A stretch of DNA of 64,000 nt from Microbacterium sp. No. 7 (lineage in GTDB: Bacteria > Actinomycetota > Actinomycetes > Actinomycetales > Microbacteriaceae), in assembly GCF_001314225.1 (NCBI RefSeq), contig NZ_CP012697.1, positions 2,046,001-2,110,000 of the forward strand, read 5' to 3'. The position numbers were made by a program, and so were the translations under genes. The notes under the pieces were generated by a model. It ran no database searches. It saw nothing but the letters and a program-made list of their open reading frames with translations, and was not told the origin of the DNA. Positions within the stretch are counted from its first letter, which is position 1, and each line of letters opens with the position of its first letter. Shown here one piece after another: positions 49,473-58,394 of the stretch.

Positions 49473-50627
49473 TCAGCGACGGTAGTGGCGCGCGCGCCCC
49501 GTGACGCCCGTGAAGTGGAACGGCCCCGATGAGACGGGCGCGATCGTCACGTCCTGGACGCTGCCGATCGCGGCGCCCGCATGCAGGGCGCGGTACTGCT
49601 CGATCGACAGCGTCGTGCGGGTGTCAAGGGCGGCGAGCGTCGCGGCCGCGCGGCCGTGGTCGCGATAGCCGGGGACGACGCGTCCCGCGAGGAACTCGCC
49701 GATGCTCCCCGAGCCGTAGCTGTAGAGGCCGATGCGGGCGCCGGTGAGATCGTCGTCGCCGTCGAGCAGGCTCGCGAGCCCCGCGTACAGCGACGCGGTG
49801 TAGGAGTTGCCGATGCGCCGGTTGTAGCGCGTCGATCCCAGATGACGCGCCTCGTCGATCTCGGCGCCCACGTGCTCCGCGAGGGCGCGCTGCGCCTTGG
49901 CGGCCATGCGGGTGAACGGCTGGTGGTGGCAGAACCGGTCGATCTGCTCGATCGGCACGCCGCCGTGGGCACGGTAGTCGTCCCACGCGCCGAGATAGGC
50001 GTCGATGTAGGCGTCGACCGAGAGCTTGCCGTCGACGAGCGCGGTCGAGCTGTCGTTGGGGCGCCAGAAGTCGTCGACCTCGGCCGTGTAGATGCCCGTG
50101 GCGCTCTCCAGCTCGACGAGCGCGGGATCGGCGGAGACGAGCATCGCGACCGCCGCGGCGCCCTGCGTGACCTCCGCCGCCGAGTCGAGCGCGTACCGCG
50201 CGATGTCGGCGCTGATGACGAGCACGCGGTCCTCGGGCGAACGCGCGATCTGCCCCAGCGCGGCCTGCAGCGCCGCCGTGCCCGAGTAGCACGCCTGCTT
50301 CAGCTCGACCGCGCGGCACGACGACGGCAGCCCCAGCAGGCTGTGCACGAAGACGGCCGCCGACTTCGACTGGTCGACGCCGCTCTCGGTCGCGACGTAG
50401 AGCGTGCGGATGCCGTCGACGCCGTGCCGCTCGAGGATCGGCGCGGCGGCGCGCGCCGCCATCGTGACGATGTCCTCGTCGGCGCCGGGGACGCTCATCT
50501 GCTCCTGCCCGAGGCCGAGGCGGTACTTGTCGGGGTCGACGCCCGCGTACGCCGCGAGGTCGTCGAGCTGCACGACGAACGACGTCGTCGCCAGGGACAG
50601 ATCGTGGATTCCCAGTCGCAGGCTCAT
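49473..50627 (-). CDS. mvaS: Hydroxymethylglutaryl-CoA synthase
   Basis: A 384-residue thiolase-fold enzyme that condenses acetyl-CoA with acetoacetyl-CoA. The catalytic Glu is in TLYVATESGVDQSKSAAVFV, Cys in VELKQACYSGTAAL (about residue 113) and His in FCHHQPFTRMAAKA; the family segment RRIGNSYTASLYAGLASLL is also present. It is the last gene of the mevalonate operon, and its ATG overlaps the HMG-CoA reductase stop by 4 bp. The thiolase that would supply acetoacetyl-CoA is not in the window. Confidence 0.95.
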   Translation of the reverse strand: MSLRLGIHDLSLATTSFVVQLDDLAAYAGVDPDKYRLGLGQEQMSVPGADEDIVTMAARAAAPILERHGVDGIRTLYVATESGVDQSKSAAVFVHSLLGLPSSCRAVELKQACYSGTAALQAALGQIARSPEDRVLVISADIARYALDSAAEVTQGAAAVAMLVSADPALVELESATGIYTAEVDDFWRPNDSSTALVDGKLSVDAYIDAYLGAWDDYRAHGGVPIEQIDRFCHHQPFTRMAAKAQRALAEHVGAEIDEARHLGSTRYNRRIGNSYTASLYAGLASLLDGDDDLTGARIGLYSYGSGSIGEFLAGRVVPGYRDHGRAAATLAALDTRTTLSIEQYRALHAGAAIGSVQDVTIAPVSSGPFHFTGVTGRARHYRR

Positions 50628-51670
50628 CGCCGGCCTCCCGCCTTCCGCTCGAGCACGAGGTGTGATGCCATCAGCTCTTTGTGATTGGTCTGCGCCGCCA
50701 GCAGCGACAGCTCGCCGCACAACACGGTAGCGGCGATGAGCGCGGCCAGGCGACGCGCGTTGCCGCCGCTGGAGCGCTCCTCGCGGCATCCGAGCCTCGT
50801 GAGCACCTCGTCGACGAACGGCAGGTCCTTGCCGTTGCCGACCGTGCCGACGATGAGGTTCGGGAGGGTGCACGAGAAGTACAGGTCGCCCTCGCCGCGC
50901 ACCTCCGCGTAGGTGATGCCCTGGGAGGCCTCGACGATGTTGGCGGCGTCCTGGCCCGTGGCCAGGTAGAAGGCCAGCAGCATGTTGGCGTAGTGCGCGT
51001 TCGCCGAGCGCAGGGCGCCCGCGATCGTCGATCCGACGAGATTCTTGCGCACGTTGAGGTCGGCGATGCGCTGCGCGCTCGAGCGCAGCTGATCGGCGAC
51101 GACCGCGGCGGGGATGAGGATCTCCGCGACGGCGCTGCGACCGCGACCGAGGATGCCGTTCACGGCGGTCGCCTTCTTGTCGGAGCAGTAGTTGCCCGAG
51201 ATCGAGCCGTACTCCAGCTCGGGATGCCACGCCAGCACGTGGTCGATGAAGGTCTCGGCCGCGAGGGTCGTCATGTTGTGGCCCGACGCGTCTCCCGTCG
51301 TGAGCGCGAAGCGCACGAACAGCAGGTTGCCGACGACCTCGGTGTGCACGTCGATGAGCCGGGCGAAGCGGCTCTGCGCGGCCACGATCGCGGCGAGGTC
51401 GTCGAAGCGCGCCGTCAGCGCGCTGCCCGCCGCGACGGCGTCGGCGGCGGTGCGTGCGACGAACAGCGAGGAGCGCGTCATGCGCTCGTCGACGATCGTC
51501 ACGCGGATGCCGTCGTCGACCAGGCGCGAGACCCGGGCCGAACGTCCCACCGACGGCCACAGCGGCGTCTCGTAGGTGGCGAGCGGCACCTCTTGCTCGC
51601 CCGTCACCTCGCCGCTGAGGCGAAGCGGTCCGACCCAGCTGGTGGGGATCGGCGTCACCGTCTGGCTCAT
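50624..51670 (-). CDS. mvaA: Hydroxymethylglutaryl-CoA reductase, class I-like
   Basis: A 348-residue reductase forming mevalonate, close in layout to the Streptomyces mevalonate-cluster enzyme. It has substrate Glu in DVHTEVVGNLL, DASGHNMTTLAAE, catalytic Lys in GNYCSDKKATAVNGILGRGR and VGTVGNGKDLPF. The GNYCSDKK-type motif marks class I (NADPH-type) rather than the class II enzymes of Gram-positive cocci. Membrane anchors are absent, so it is soluble. It overlaps fni and mvaS by 4 bp each. Confidence 0.95.
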   Translation of the reverse strand: MSQTVTPIPTSWVGPLRLSGEVTGEQEVPLATYETPLWPSVGRSARVSRLVDDGIRVTIVDERMTRSSLFVARTAADAVAAGSALTARFDDLAAIVAAQSRFARLIDVHTEVVGNLLFVRFALTTGDASGHNMTTLAAETFIDHVLAWHPELEYGSISGNYCSDKKATAVNGILGRGRSAVAEILIPAAVVADQLRSSAQRIADLNVRKNLVGSTIAGALRSANAHYANMLLAFYLATGQDAANIVEASQGITYAEVRGEGDLYFSCTLPNLIVGTVGNGKDLPFVDEVLTRLGCREERSSGGNARRLAALIAATVLCGELSLLAAQTNHKELMASHLVLERKAGGRR

Positions 51671-52827
51671 GGGGAGACCTCTTCTCGGGTGTTCTCGGGA
51701 TGGAGGGGAGAGGACCGGTGCGCGAGGGCGCGCACGTCGATGCCGCGCACGTTCGCGAAGTGGGCGAGCCCGCCGTGCACGATGACGTCGGTGCGGGTCA
51801 GGTCGGCGGGGGCGGCCGCGCCGAGCAGGGCGAGCAGCGCGCGCGTGTGGCTCTGCCACTGCGCGAGGGTGGCGACGAGGCCGTCGGCGCCGCCGTCGAG
51901 CGCGACCTTCAGCAGCGCGCCGGCGGCGCCCACGGCGCGGGCGCCGAGGGCGAGGCCGCGCACGACGTCGAGGGGGGTGCGCACGCCGCCCGAGGCGAGC
52001 AGCGTCGGGCCGTCGGCGGGCGCGTCGATCAGGCACGCGGGGGCCGGCTGGCCCCAGCCGGCCAGGTAGGCGAGGTCGCCGCCGACGCGCCGGTCGTTCT
52101 CGACGCGCGCGAAGTCGGTGCCGCCCGTGCCGGCGACGTCGGCCACGCGCACGCCGATCGACGCGAGCCGCTCGAGCGTGCGGCGGCTGAGGCCGAAGCC
52201 GACCTCCTTGACGATGACCGGCACCTCGACGCCGGCGACGATGCGCTCGAGCGAGCCGATCCACGACGAGAACTGGGTCGTGCCCTCGGGCATGACGGTC
52301 TCCTGCACGGCGTTGACGTGCACCTGCAGGGCGTCGGCGGCGACGAGGTCGATCGCACGGCGCGCGTGGTCGACCGTGCGCTCGACGCCGATGTTGGCGA
52401 ACAGCAGCCCGTCGGGGTTCTCGGTGCGCAGCACGCGGAACGTGCCGGCGGTCTCGGGATGGTCGAGCGCGATGCCCATCGACCCCGAGGCGAGCGGCAC
52501 GCCCGTCTCGCGCGCGGCGATCGCGAGCGCGCGGTTGACCTCGCCGGTGCGCTCGCTCCCGCCGGTCATCGCGTTGATGTAGAACGGCGCGGCGGCGCGC
52601 AGGCCCGCGAACTCGACCGAGAGGTCGCACCGCGCGGGGTCGATCGCGTCGAGCGCGTGATGCACGAACTCGATCTCGTCCCACGCGTTGCGGCGCGGGG
52701 CGCCCTCGTGCTGCGCGGCGGCGAGACGCAGGTGGTCGTCCTTGCGCGCGGCGACCGCGGCGCTACGCGCGGCGCCGGCCGGATCCTGCGCGGCGCTTTC
52801 GGGGGACGCGTCGTCAGGCGATCTCAC
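51667..52827 (-). CDS. fni: Type 2 isopentenyl-diphosphate delta-isomerase
   Basis: A 386-residue FMN-dependent TIM-barrel isomerase interconverting IPP and DMAPP. It has AARKDDHLRLA near the N-terminus, FYINAMTGGSERTGEVNRAL, SGSMGIAL, HVNAVQETVMPEGTTQF, VIVKEVGFGLSR and GTGGTDFARVE. The N-terminal 35 residues (Asp/Ala/Pro-rich) are longer than usual. The GTG start at 52827 has AAGGAGG 6 nt upstream, one of the best ribosome binding sites here. It overlaps the 3' end of the kinase gene by 14 bp. Confidence 0.95.
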   Translation of the reverse strand: MRSPDDASPESAAQDPAGAARSAAVAARKDDHLRLAAAQHEGAPRRNAWDEIEFVHHALDAIDPARCDLSVEFAGLRAAAPFYINAMTGGSERTGEVNRALAIAARETGVPLASGSMGIALDHPETAGTFRVLRTENPDGLLFANIGVERTVDHARRAIDLVAADALQVHVNAVQETVMPEGTTQFSSWIGSLERIVAGVEVPVIVKEVGFGLSRRTLERLASIGVRVADVAGTGGTDFARVENDRRVGGDLAYLAGWGQPAPACLIDAPADGPTLLASGGVRTPLDVVRGLALGARAVGAAGALLKVALDGGADGLVATLAQWQSHTRALLALLGAAAPADLTRTDVIVHGGLAHFANVRGIDVRALAHRSSPLHPENTREEVSP

Positions 52828-53953
52828 GCCGGCCTCCTTCGACGTGCTCGACCCGTGCGACGGAGCGGGCGTCCGCCACGCGAAGCGGGAGCGGGAGGAT
52901 GCCGTTCGCGTGCCACGCTTCGACGATACCGACCGCATCGGCATCCGGGGGCGCCAGGGCGATGCCGCAGTCGCCGCCGCCGGCGCCCGACGTCTTGGCC
53001 GCGGCGCCGTGCGCGACGGCGGTGTCGCAGAGCACGCGGAGCCGCTCGGTCTCGATGCCGACCCCGGCGCCGGCCCCGAGGCCCTGGAGCAGGTCGCGGG
53101 CGCGGCGCACGGCGTCGAGCACGGCGCCGTCGTCGCCGGCCGCGAGGCCGTCGCCAAGCTGCGCGACGACGGAGCGCGATGCGCGCACGAAGGCGGCGTG
53201 CGCGTCGGCGCCGATGCGCGCGGCGACGTCGGCGACGAGCCTCGTCGTCGCGGCGGGGGAGCCCGTCCAGCCGACGAGCAGCCGCAGGTCGCGGGGCGCG
53301 GGCAGCGCCTCCAGGCGGGATCGCCGCCACGCCTCGTGGGCGAGGACGCGTTCCACGGGCTCGGCGTCGACGACGCGCGCGAGGGCGGCGCGGTCGGGGG
53401 AGCGGTATCCCACCCATCCGCCGAGGCACGACGCCGCGAGGTCGCCGCCCGAGGCGGCGGGGGCGACGCGCACGGTCGCGAGCAGGCAGAGCCGGAACAG
53501 CTCGTGCGGCTGCAGCCCGAGACCCAGGTGCGCGTCGAGGGCGCGCGCCGTCGCGACGACGACGGCCGCCGAGGAGCCCAGTCCGAGCTTGCGCCCCGCG
53601 TCGTCGTCGAGGCCGCTGTCGATCGCCAGGTCGAAGCCGGCCGGGGCGATGCCGCGCTCGGCCCGGAGCCGGTCGGCGAGCGTGAGCAGCGAGGCGAGGT
53701 AGGCGGCGCGCCCGGTGCCGTCGATCGCGATCGAGCCGTCGGCCGCGCGGCGCCAGGGGAGCGGCGACGCCGAGAGCGCGGGCGAGGCGATGCGTCCGCC
53801 GTCGCCGCCGTGCGGGGTGAGCGTCGCGGTGAGGAAGCGGTCCACCGCCACCAGGACCGCGGGCTCGCCCGGCGACACGACGGCGTACTCGCCGGCCACG
53901 AAGAGCTTGCCCGGCGCGCGGGCGACGACGGAGCGGGACATCCCGGCGGTCAC
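52814..53953 (-). CDS. mvaK2: Phosphomevalonate kinase
   Basis: A 379-residue GHMP kinase phosphorylating 5-phosphomevalonate. It has VARAPGKLFVAGEYAVVSPG (motif 1), KLGLGSSAAVVVATARAL (motif 2, ATP loop), PAASGGDLAASCLGGWVGY (PMK-specific), and KTSGAGGGDCGIALAPPD (motif 3). It follows mvaD in the operon, with GTG 53953 overlapping the mvaD stop by 4 bp; ATG 53941 is a second possible start. Its product is decarboxylated by MvaD. Confidence 0.92.
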   Translation of the reverse strand: MTAGMSRSVVARAPGKLFVAGEYAVVSPGEPAVLVAVDRFLTATLTPHGGDGGRIASPALSASPLPWRRAADGSIAIDGTGRAAYLASLLTLADRLRAERGIAPAGFDLAIDSGLDDDAGRKLGLGSSAAVVVATARALDAHLGLGLQPHELFRLCLLATVRVAPAASGGDLAASCLGGWVGYRSPDRAALARVVDAEPVERVLAHEAWRRSRLEALPAPRDLRLLVGWTGSPAATTRLVADVAARIGADAHAAFVRASRSVVAQLGDGLAAGDDGAVLDAVRRARDLLQGLGAGAGVGIETERLRVLCDTAVAHGAAAKTSGAGGGDCGIALAPPDADAVGIVEAWHANGILPLPLRVADARSVARVEHVEGGRREIA

Positions 53954-54915
53954 CCGTCGGCGTCCGCGTGCAGCGCGAGGCCGGGGCCGGGGCGCGCCAC
54001 CACGAGCTCCGCGAGCGGGCCGAGCCCCTGCCGCACCGCGGCGACGTCGTCGGGGTGGCACATCGCGACGACGTTCGGGCCGGCATCGGCCGTCGCCCAC
54101 GCGCGCACGCCGTGCGCGCGCAGCGCGGCGACCCGGTCGAACAGCGCGACGCTCGTCGCCGTCAGATAGCGGATCGGCGGATCGCACGCCTGGATCGCGG
54201 CGTGCATGCGCATCGCGTTCGTCTCGGCGAGCGCGCCGAGACGTTCGAGGTCGCCCTCCGCGCACGCGGCGATCGCCGCCTCCAGCGTCTCGGCGGTGGA
54301 CGAGACCCAGGCCGGGTAGTACGGCGACGTCTCGCGCGTGCGGCGCATCGCCTCGCGGCTCGACACGGGCTTCTGCGCGCGATCGACGATCGCGATCACC
54401 ATCGCCATGTCCGGGGCGCGGACGGGCTCGGCGACGGAGTGCGCGTCGTCGCCCGTGCGCCAGAGCGCGAACCCCGGGAAGACCGAGCGCGACGCCGAGC
54501 CCGAGCCGCGCCGGGCGAGCCTGCTGAGCGCGGTCGGATCGAGATCGAGCCCGTAGGCGGCGGCCGCGGCGCCGGCGAGCGCCGCGAACCCCGAGGCGGA
54601 CGAGGCGAGCCCGGCCGCCGAGGGCACGTCGTTGCGGGACTCGACGCGCGCATGCGCCGCGCTGCCCGCCTGCGCGCGCACGAGATCGAGGAAGCGCGTC
54701 ACGCGCTCCGCGGGCACGCCGCTCTGCGGCTCGCCGCCCAGGACGAACTCGTCGCGCGCGAGGGCGTCGTCGACGGTCACGGTCGTGACGGTCGGGAAGA
54801 CGTCGAGGGTCATCGACAGGCTGCCGGTGGCGGGCAGGTTCAGGGCCGCGTCGGCCTTGCCCCAGTACTTGACGAGGGCGATGTTCGGGTGCGCCGTACA
54901 GGTCGCACGGGTCAT
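53950..54915 (-). CDS. mvaD: Diphosphomevalonate decarboxylase
   Basis: A 321-residue GHMP-fold decarboxylase producing IPP. It starts TCTAHPNIALVKYWGKADAA (invariant YWGK), then PATGSLSMTLD, SRNDVPSAAGLASSASGFAA (ATP loop), RRGSGSASRSVFPGF and ATADAGPNVVAMCHPDD with the catalytic Asp of DAGPN. The start at 54915 overlaps the mevalonate kinase stop by 4 bp. An open extension upstream has no similarity and is not used. Confidence 0.95.
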   Translation of the reverse strand: MTRATCTAHPNIALVKYWGKADAALNLPATGSLSMTLDVFPTVTTVTVDDALARDEFVLGGEPQSGVPAERVTRFLDLVRAQAGSAAHARVESRNDVPSAAGLASSASGFAALAGAAAAAYGLDLDPTALSRLARRGSGSASRSVFPGFALWRTGDDAHSVAEPVRAPDMAMVIAIVDRAQKPVSSREAMRRTRETSPYYPAWVSSTAETLEAAIAACAEGDLERLGALAETNAMRMHAAIQACDPPIRYLTATSVALFDRVAALRAHGVRAWATADAGPNVVAMCHPDDVAAVRQGLGPLAELVVARPGPGLALHADADG

Positions 54916-55904
54916 GTCGTCGCCTCCACGGTCGTCGTCCACACCGCGCTCGCCCCGGCGCCGCGCAGGTGCGCGGCGATCGCCGTCGCATGGTCGGCGT
55001 CGGTCGCGAGGGCGAGCACGCATCCGCCGCGGCCGCCGCCGGTGAGCTTGGCGCCGAGCGCGCCGGCGCCGGCGGCGGCGCGGGCGAGATGGTCGAGTGC
55101 GGGATCGCCGACGCCGAGCTCAACGAGCAGCCGGTGCGCCTCGCTCATGCCCGCGCCGATGCGCGGCAGGTCTCCGCGGGCGAGGTCGTCGCGGGCGGCG
55201 ACGCTGAGCCCGCCGAGCGCGCCGATGAGCGCGTCGATCGTCGCGGCATCCGCCTCTCGCCGGTCGGCGACGCCCTGCACGGCCTCGCGCGTGCGGCCGC
55301 GCACGCCGGAGTCGGCGATCACGAGGTGCAGGGGGGTCGCGACCTCGAGGCCCGCGACGGCGCCGCGCTGGAACCACAGCGGACCGGTCGCCCGTACCGC
55401 GCGCGCGTCGAGGCCGCTCGGCGAGCCGTGGGCGCGTCGCTCGGACACCTGGATGAGCTCGTGGATCGTCTCGTCGTCGGCGGTCGTGCGCCACGCGTCG
55501 AGGGCGGCGTGCACGATCGCCGCCGAGACCGCGGCGCTCGAGCCGAGGCCGCGCTCGACCGGGATGGTGCTCTCGATCGTCATCGCGACGGCGGCGCCGG
55601 GCTCGCCCAGGTGGTCGAGCACGGCGTGCAGCGCGGTGGTCGTGACGTCGAGCCGCAGCGGAGCGGTGTGCAGCGGGCCGTGGTAGAGGGCGCTGTCGAG
55701 GCGCGCGCTGCCGTCGGTGCGGTGCAGGCGCACGGATGCCGTCAGCGAGCGCACCGGCACCGCGATCGCGGGCTCGCCGAACACCACGGCATGCTCGCCG
55801 AAGAGGATCGCTTTCGCACTGGCATGTCCCACACCGGACGGGGGTGCGACATCGATCTCTGGACGGGCATCCGAGGTGTCTGGGACATCTACGCGTGCAC
55901 TCAT
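54912..55904 (-). CDS. mvk: Mevalonate kinase
   Basis: A 330-residue GHMP kinase, first gene of the operon mvk-mvaD-mvaK2-fni-mvaA-mvaS, the same order as in the Streptomyces CL190 cluster. Motif 1 is GHASAKAILFGEHAVVFGEP, motif 2 ERGLGSSAAVSAAIVHAAL, the catalytic segment SPSGLDARAVRA, motif 3 AKLTGGGRGGCVLAL. I chose ATG 55904: a TAGCAT -10 box lies 14-19 nt upstream, and an earlier ATG (55940) would be outside that transcript. The N-terminal 30 residues are a family-unlike extension. Confidence 0.93.
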   Translation of the reverse strand: MSARVDVPDTSDARPEIDVAPPSGVGHASAKAILFGEHAVVFGEPAIAVPVRSLTASVRLHRTDGSARLDSALYHGPLHTAPLRLDVTTTALHAVLDHLGEPGAAVAMTIESTIPVERGLGSSAAVSAAIVHAALDAWRTTADDETIHELIQVSERRAHGSPSGLDARAVRATGPLWFQRGAVAGLEVATPLHLVIADSGVRGRTREAVQGVADRREADAATIDALIGALGGLSVAARDDLARGDLPRIGAGMSEAHRLLVELGVGDPALDHLARAAAGAGALGAKLTGGGRGGCVLALATDADHATAIAAHLRGAGASAVWTTTVEATT

Positions 55905-55917
55905 GTGAAGTGTCTGA

Positions 55918-56096
55918 ATGCTAACAGCCCCGTCTCCCATGTTCTTCAACCGCGGCAAAGCGCGGGTAGCGCCAGCCCGCACCCGCACTTTGCCGCGGTT
56001 GAAGAGGGAGGTCTGACGTGGGGTGCAGGGGGATGCGGGGGTGGGGGGTGTGCGTCTCACCCGCGTCACCGCTGCGTCATCTTGGGCTGTTAGCGT
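55918..56096. promoter_or_regulatory. Palindromic divergent promoter region between mvk and the membrane protein gene
   Basis: Two nested inverted repeats. The outer 11-bp pair GCTAACAGCCC (55920-55930) and GGGCTGTTAGC (56084-56094) places identical sequence around the -10 boxes TAGCAT (minus, toward mvk) and TAGCGT (plus, 56091-56096). The inner 17-bp pair CTTCAACCGCGGCAAAG (55944-55960) with 55988-56004 is perfect; it continues after one mismatch with GCGGGT/ACCCGC and a 13-nt loop. The 56005-56080 part is G-rich without a gene. A common regulator for both directions is inferred. Confidence 0.6.
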
Positions 56097-56129
56097 GCGC
56101 GCACGGATCTGCGACCGGAGGGGGGGAGC

Positions 56130-56816
56130 ATGAACCTCACTCGTGTGGTCGTCCTCGGCGGTCTGGCGGTGCTGAGCCTCGCTGTCTCTGCGGTGGCGCA
56201 GTTCGCCGCCTCGATGCAGCGCTGGGTGACGGCATGGGACACGTGGGAGCTTGCGGGCGCATGGGTCGAGGACCACCGCTTCGACTACTTCCTCCCGGCC
56301 GACCCCTGGGAGCCGATCGGCAACGCCGCGGAGCTCTTCGGCCTCGGCCACCTGCTCATCGCGGTCGCGCTCGTGCTGATCTCCGGGATCGCCACGCGCT
56401 CCCGGAGACGGCTGGGCCTGGTCGCGGCGCTCGCCGCAGCGACACCGTTCGTGCTCATGGGCGTCCACTGCGTGTGGTCCGGGATGACCGGCGCGGTGTC
56501 GCCGCTCGCAGCGGTCCTCGACGGATGGGGAGTGATGCTCCCGGGTCTGCTCGGCCTGATCGGCTTCGTCGTCCTGATCGTCGCGCTCGCCCGCGACGAT
56601 GCCGCGTGGATCCCCGCCGTCGCCCTGCTCGTGCCGACCACCGTGTGGGGCTACCTGGTCGCGACCTTCGCCATCGCCCCGATGTTCGCCGAGAGGTCGT
56701 ACGACACGACGCGGTGGACCGAGACGGTGCTCGCCGTCTGGACCGCGCTGGCCGCGATCGCCGCCCTCGCCGCTCTGATCGCCCGGCTCGCACGACGCCG
56801 ACGCGACGTCGGATGA
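56130..56816 (+). CDS. Integral membrane protein of unknown function
   Basis: A 228-residue protein with about five helices: VVVLGGLAVLSLAVSAVAQF, LGHLLIAVALVLISGI, LGLVAALAAATPFVLMGVH, GVMLPGLLGLIGFVVLIVAL and IPAVALLVPTTVWGYLVATF, then a last one near LAVWTALAAIAALAALIARL. A Trp- and Asp-rich extracytoplasmic stretch (AWDTWELAGAWVEDHRFDYF) follows helix 1. I recognise no family. It has a strong purine-rich ribosome binding site. It is divergent from the mevalonate operon with matching promoter sequence and ends just before the pyrR promoter. Confidence 0.6.
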   Translation: MNLTRVVVLGGLAVLSLAVSAVAQFAASMQRWVTAWDTWELAGAWVEDHRFDYFLPADPWEPIGNAAELFGLGHLLIAVALVLISGIATRSRRRLGLVAALAAATPFVLMGVHCVWSGMTGAVSPLAAVLDGWGVMLPGLLGLIGFVVLIVALARDDAAWIPAVALLVPTTVWGYLVATFAIAPMFAERSYDTTRWTETVLAVWTALAAIAALAALIARLARRRRDVG

Positions 56817-56827
56817 GGGACGCACGA

Positions 56828-56877
56828 TAGACTGAGCCGACAGCAACCTTTAACCCCGTCCCGTGAGGCGGAGAAGG
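56828..56877 (+). promoter_or_regulatory. pyr operon promoter and PyrR-binding mRNA leader
   Basis: TAGACT (56828-56833) is the likely -10 box. The leader carries CCTT (56847-56850) pairing with AAGG (56874-56877) around CCG...CGG with the conserved CGTGAGG loop, the PyrR-binding RNA pattern known from actinobacteria. It lies next to the pyrR ribosome binding site (GGGAG/GGCGG), so PyrR-UMP would hide the site and repress translation of the operon. There is no room for a terminator/antiterminator switch. Confidence 0.75.
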
Positions 56878-56886
56878 GAGCGGCGG

Positions 56887-57420
56887 ATGAGCACGCGCAC
56901 CGTGCTGCATGACGCTGACATCGCCCGCGCACTGACTCGGATCTCGCACGAGATCCTGGAGGCGAACAAGGGGCCCGACGGCCTCGTGCTCCTGGGCATC
57001 CCCACCCGCGGCGTGGCCCTCGCCCGCCGCATCGGCGCCCTGCTCGGCGACTTCGGCGGGCAGCCGGTGCCCGTGGGCGCGCTCGACGTCACGATGTACC
57101 GCGACGATCTGCACCGCAACCCCACGCGCACCCCGCAGCCCACGCAGATCCCGGACAGCGGCATCGACGGCAGGACGGTCGTGCTCGTCGACGACGTGCT
57201 CTTCTCGGGCCGCTCGATCCGCGCGGCGCTCGACGCGCTGAACGACATCGGCCGCCCCGCCGCCGTGCGCCTCGCGATCCTCGTCGACCGCGGCCACCGC
57301 GAGCTGCCGATCCGTCCCGACTTCGTCGGCAAGAACCTGCCGAGCGCGCGGGACGAGCGCGTGTACGTGCGCCTCGCCGAGGTGGACGGCGAGGAGTTCG
57401 TCTCGATCGGCGGGGAGTGA
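56887..57420 (+). CDS. pyrR: PyrR regulator / uracil phosphoribosyltransferase
   Basis: A 177-residue phosphoribosyltransferase-fold protein that binds pyr mRNA when loaded with UMP or UTP and also has weak uracil phosphoribosyltransferase activity. It has [28 protein letters not shown], the PRPP motif [20 protein letters not shown] and [22 protein letters not shown] 56887 is preferred to 56863, which lies inside the PyrR RNA element. It is the first gene of pyrR-pyrB-pyrC-PH-carA-carB. Confidence 0.95.
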   Translation: MSTRTVLHDADIARALTRISHEILEANKGPDGLVLLGIPTRGVALARRIGALLGDFGGQPVPVGALDVTMYRDDLHRNPTRTPQPTQIPDSGIDGRTVVLVDDVLFSGRSIRAALDALNDIGRPAAVRLAILVDRGHRELPIRPDFVGKNLPSARDERVYVRLAEVDGEEFVSIGGE

Positions 57421-57425
57421 CCGGC

Positions 57426-58394
57426 ATGCGACACCTGCTCGACACCAAGACGCTCTCGCGCGCCGACGCCGTGCGCATCCTCGACGTCGCCGAGGACATG
57501 CGCGCGACGCAGAGCCGCGAGGTCAAGAAGCTGCCGACGCTGCGCGGCAAGACCGTCGTGAACCTCTTCTTCGAGGACTCCACGCGCACCCGCATCTCGT
57601 TCGAGGCCGCCGCCAAGCGCCTGTCGGCCGACGTCATCAACTTCTCCGCGAAGGGCTCGTCCGTCTCGAAGGGCGAGTCGCTGCAGGACACCGCGCAGAC
57701 GCTGCAGGCGATGGGCGCGGATGCCGTCGTCATCCGCCACGGCGCCTCCGGCGCGCCGCACACGCTCGCGACGAGCGGCTGGATCTCGGCCGGCGTCGTC
57801 AACGCGGGCGACGGCACGCACGAGCACCCGACGCAGGCGCTGCTCGACGCGTTCACGATGCGCAAGCGCCGGCACGGCGACGACAGCCGGGGTCGCGACC
57901 TCGCGGGCATGCGGGTCGCGATCGTCGGCGACATCCTGCACTCGCGCGTGGCCCGGTCGAACGTCTGGCTGCTCACGACGCTCGGCGCCGAGGTCACGAT
58001 CGTCGCCCCCGCGACCCTCGTGCCGCAGGATCTCTCCGCCTGGCCCGTGTCGGTGCGCTACGACCTCGACGAGGCCGTCGCCGAGGGGCCCGACGCGCTC
58101 ATGATGCTGCGCATCCAGCTGGAACGCATGAACGCCGCGTATTTCCCCACCGAACGGGAGTATTCCCGGCGCTGGGGGCTCGACGCGGGGCGACTGGCCG
58201 CCCTTCCTGCCGGTAGCATCGTGATGCATCCGGGACCGATGAACCGCGGCCTGGAGATCTCCGCCGACGCCGCCGACTCACCGCGCTCGACCGTGCTCGA
58301 ACAGGTCGCGAACGGCGTGTCGGTGCGCATGGCGGTGCTGTACCTGCTGCTGGCGGGCGAACGCGAGACGAACACGGAGGAGAACGCATCATGA
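57426..58394 (+). CDS. pyrB: Aspartate carbamoyltransferase catalytic subunit
   Basis: A 322-residue enzyme making carbamoyl aspartate. It has the carbamoyl-phosphate motif [19 protein letters not shown] (about residues 50-68), the 80s loop [33 protein letters not shown], and the Asp-binding [13 protein letters not shown] 57426 matches the usual start [10 protein letters not shown]; a GTG at 57417 that overlaps the pyrR stop is an alternative. No regulatory pyrI subunit is encoded. It overlaps pyrC by 4 bp. Confidence 0.96.
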   Translation: MRHLLDTKTLSRADAVRILDVAEDMRATQSREVKKLPTLRGKTVVNLFFEDSTRTRISFEAAAKRLSADVINFSAKGSSVSKGESLQDTAQTLQAMGADAVVIRHGASGAPHTLATSGWISAGVVNAGDGTHEHPTQALLDAFTMRKRRHGDDSRGRDLAGMRVAIVGDILHSRVARSNVWLLTTLGAEVTIVAPATLVPQDLSAWPVSVRYDLDEAVAEGPDALMMLRIQLERMNAAYFPTEREYSRRWGLDAGRLAALPAGSIVMHPGPMNRGLEISADAADSPRSTVLEQVANGVSVRMAVLYLLLAGERETNTEENAS

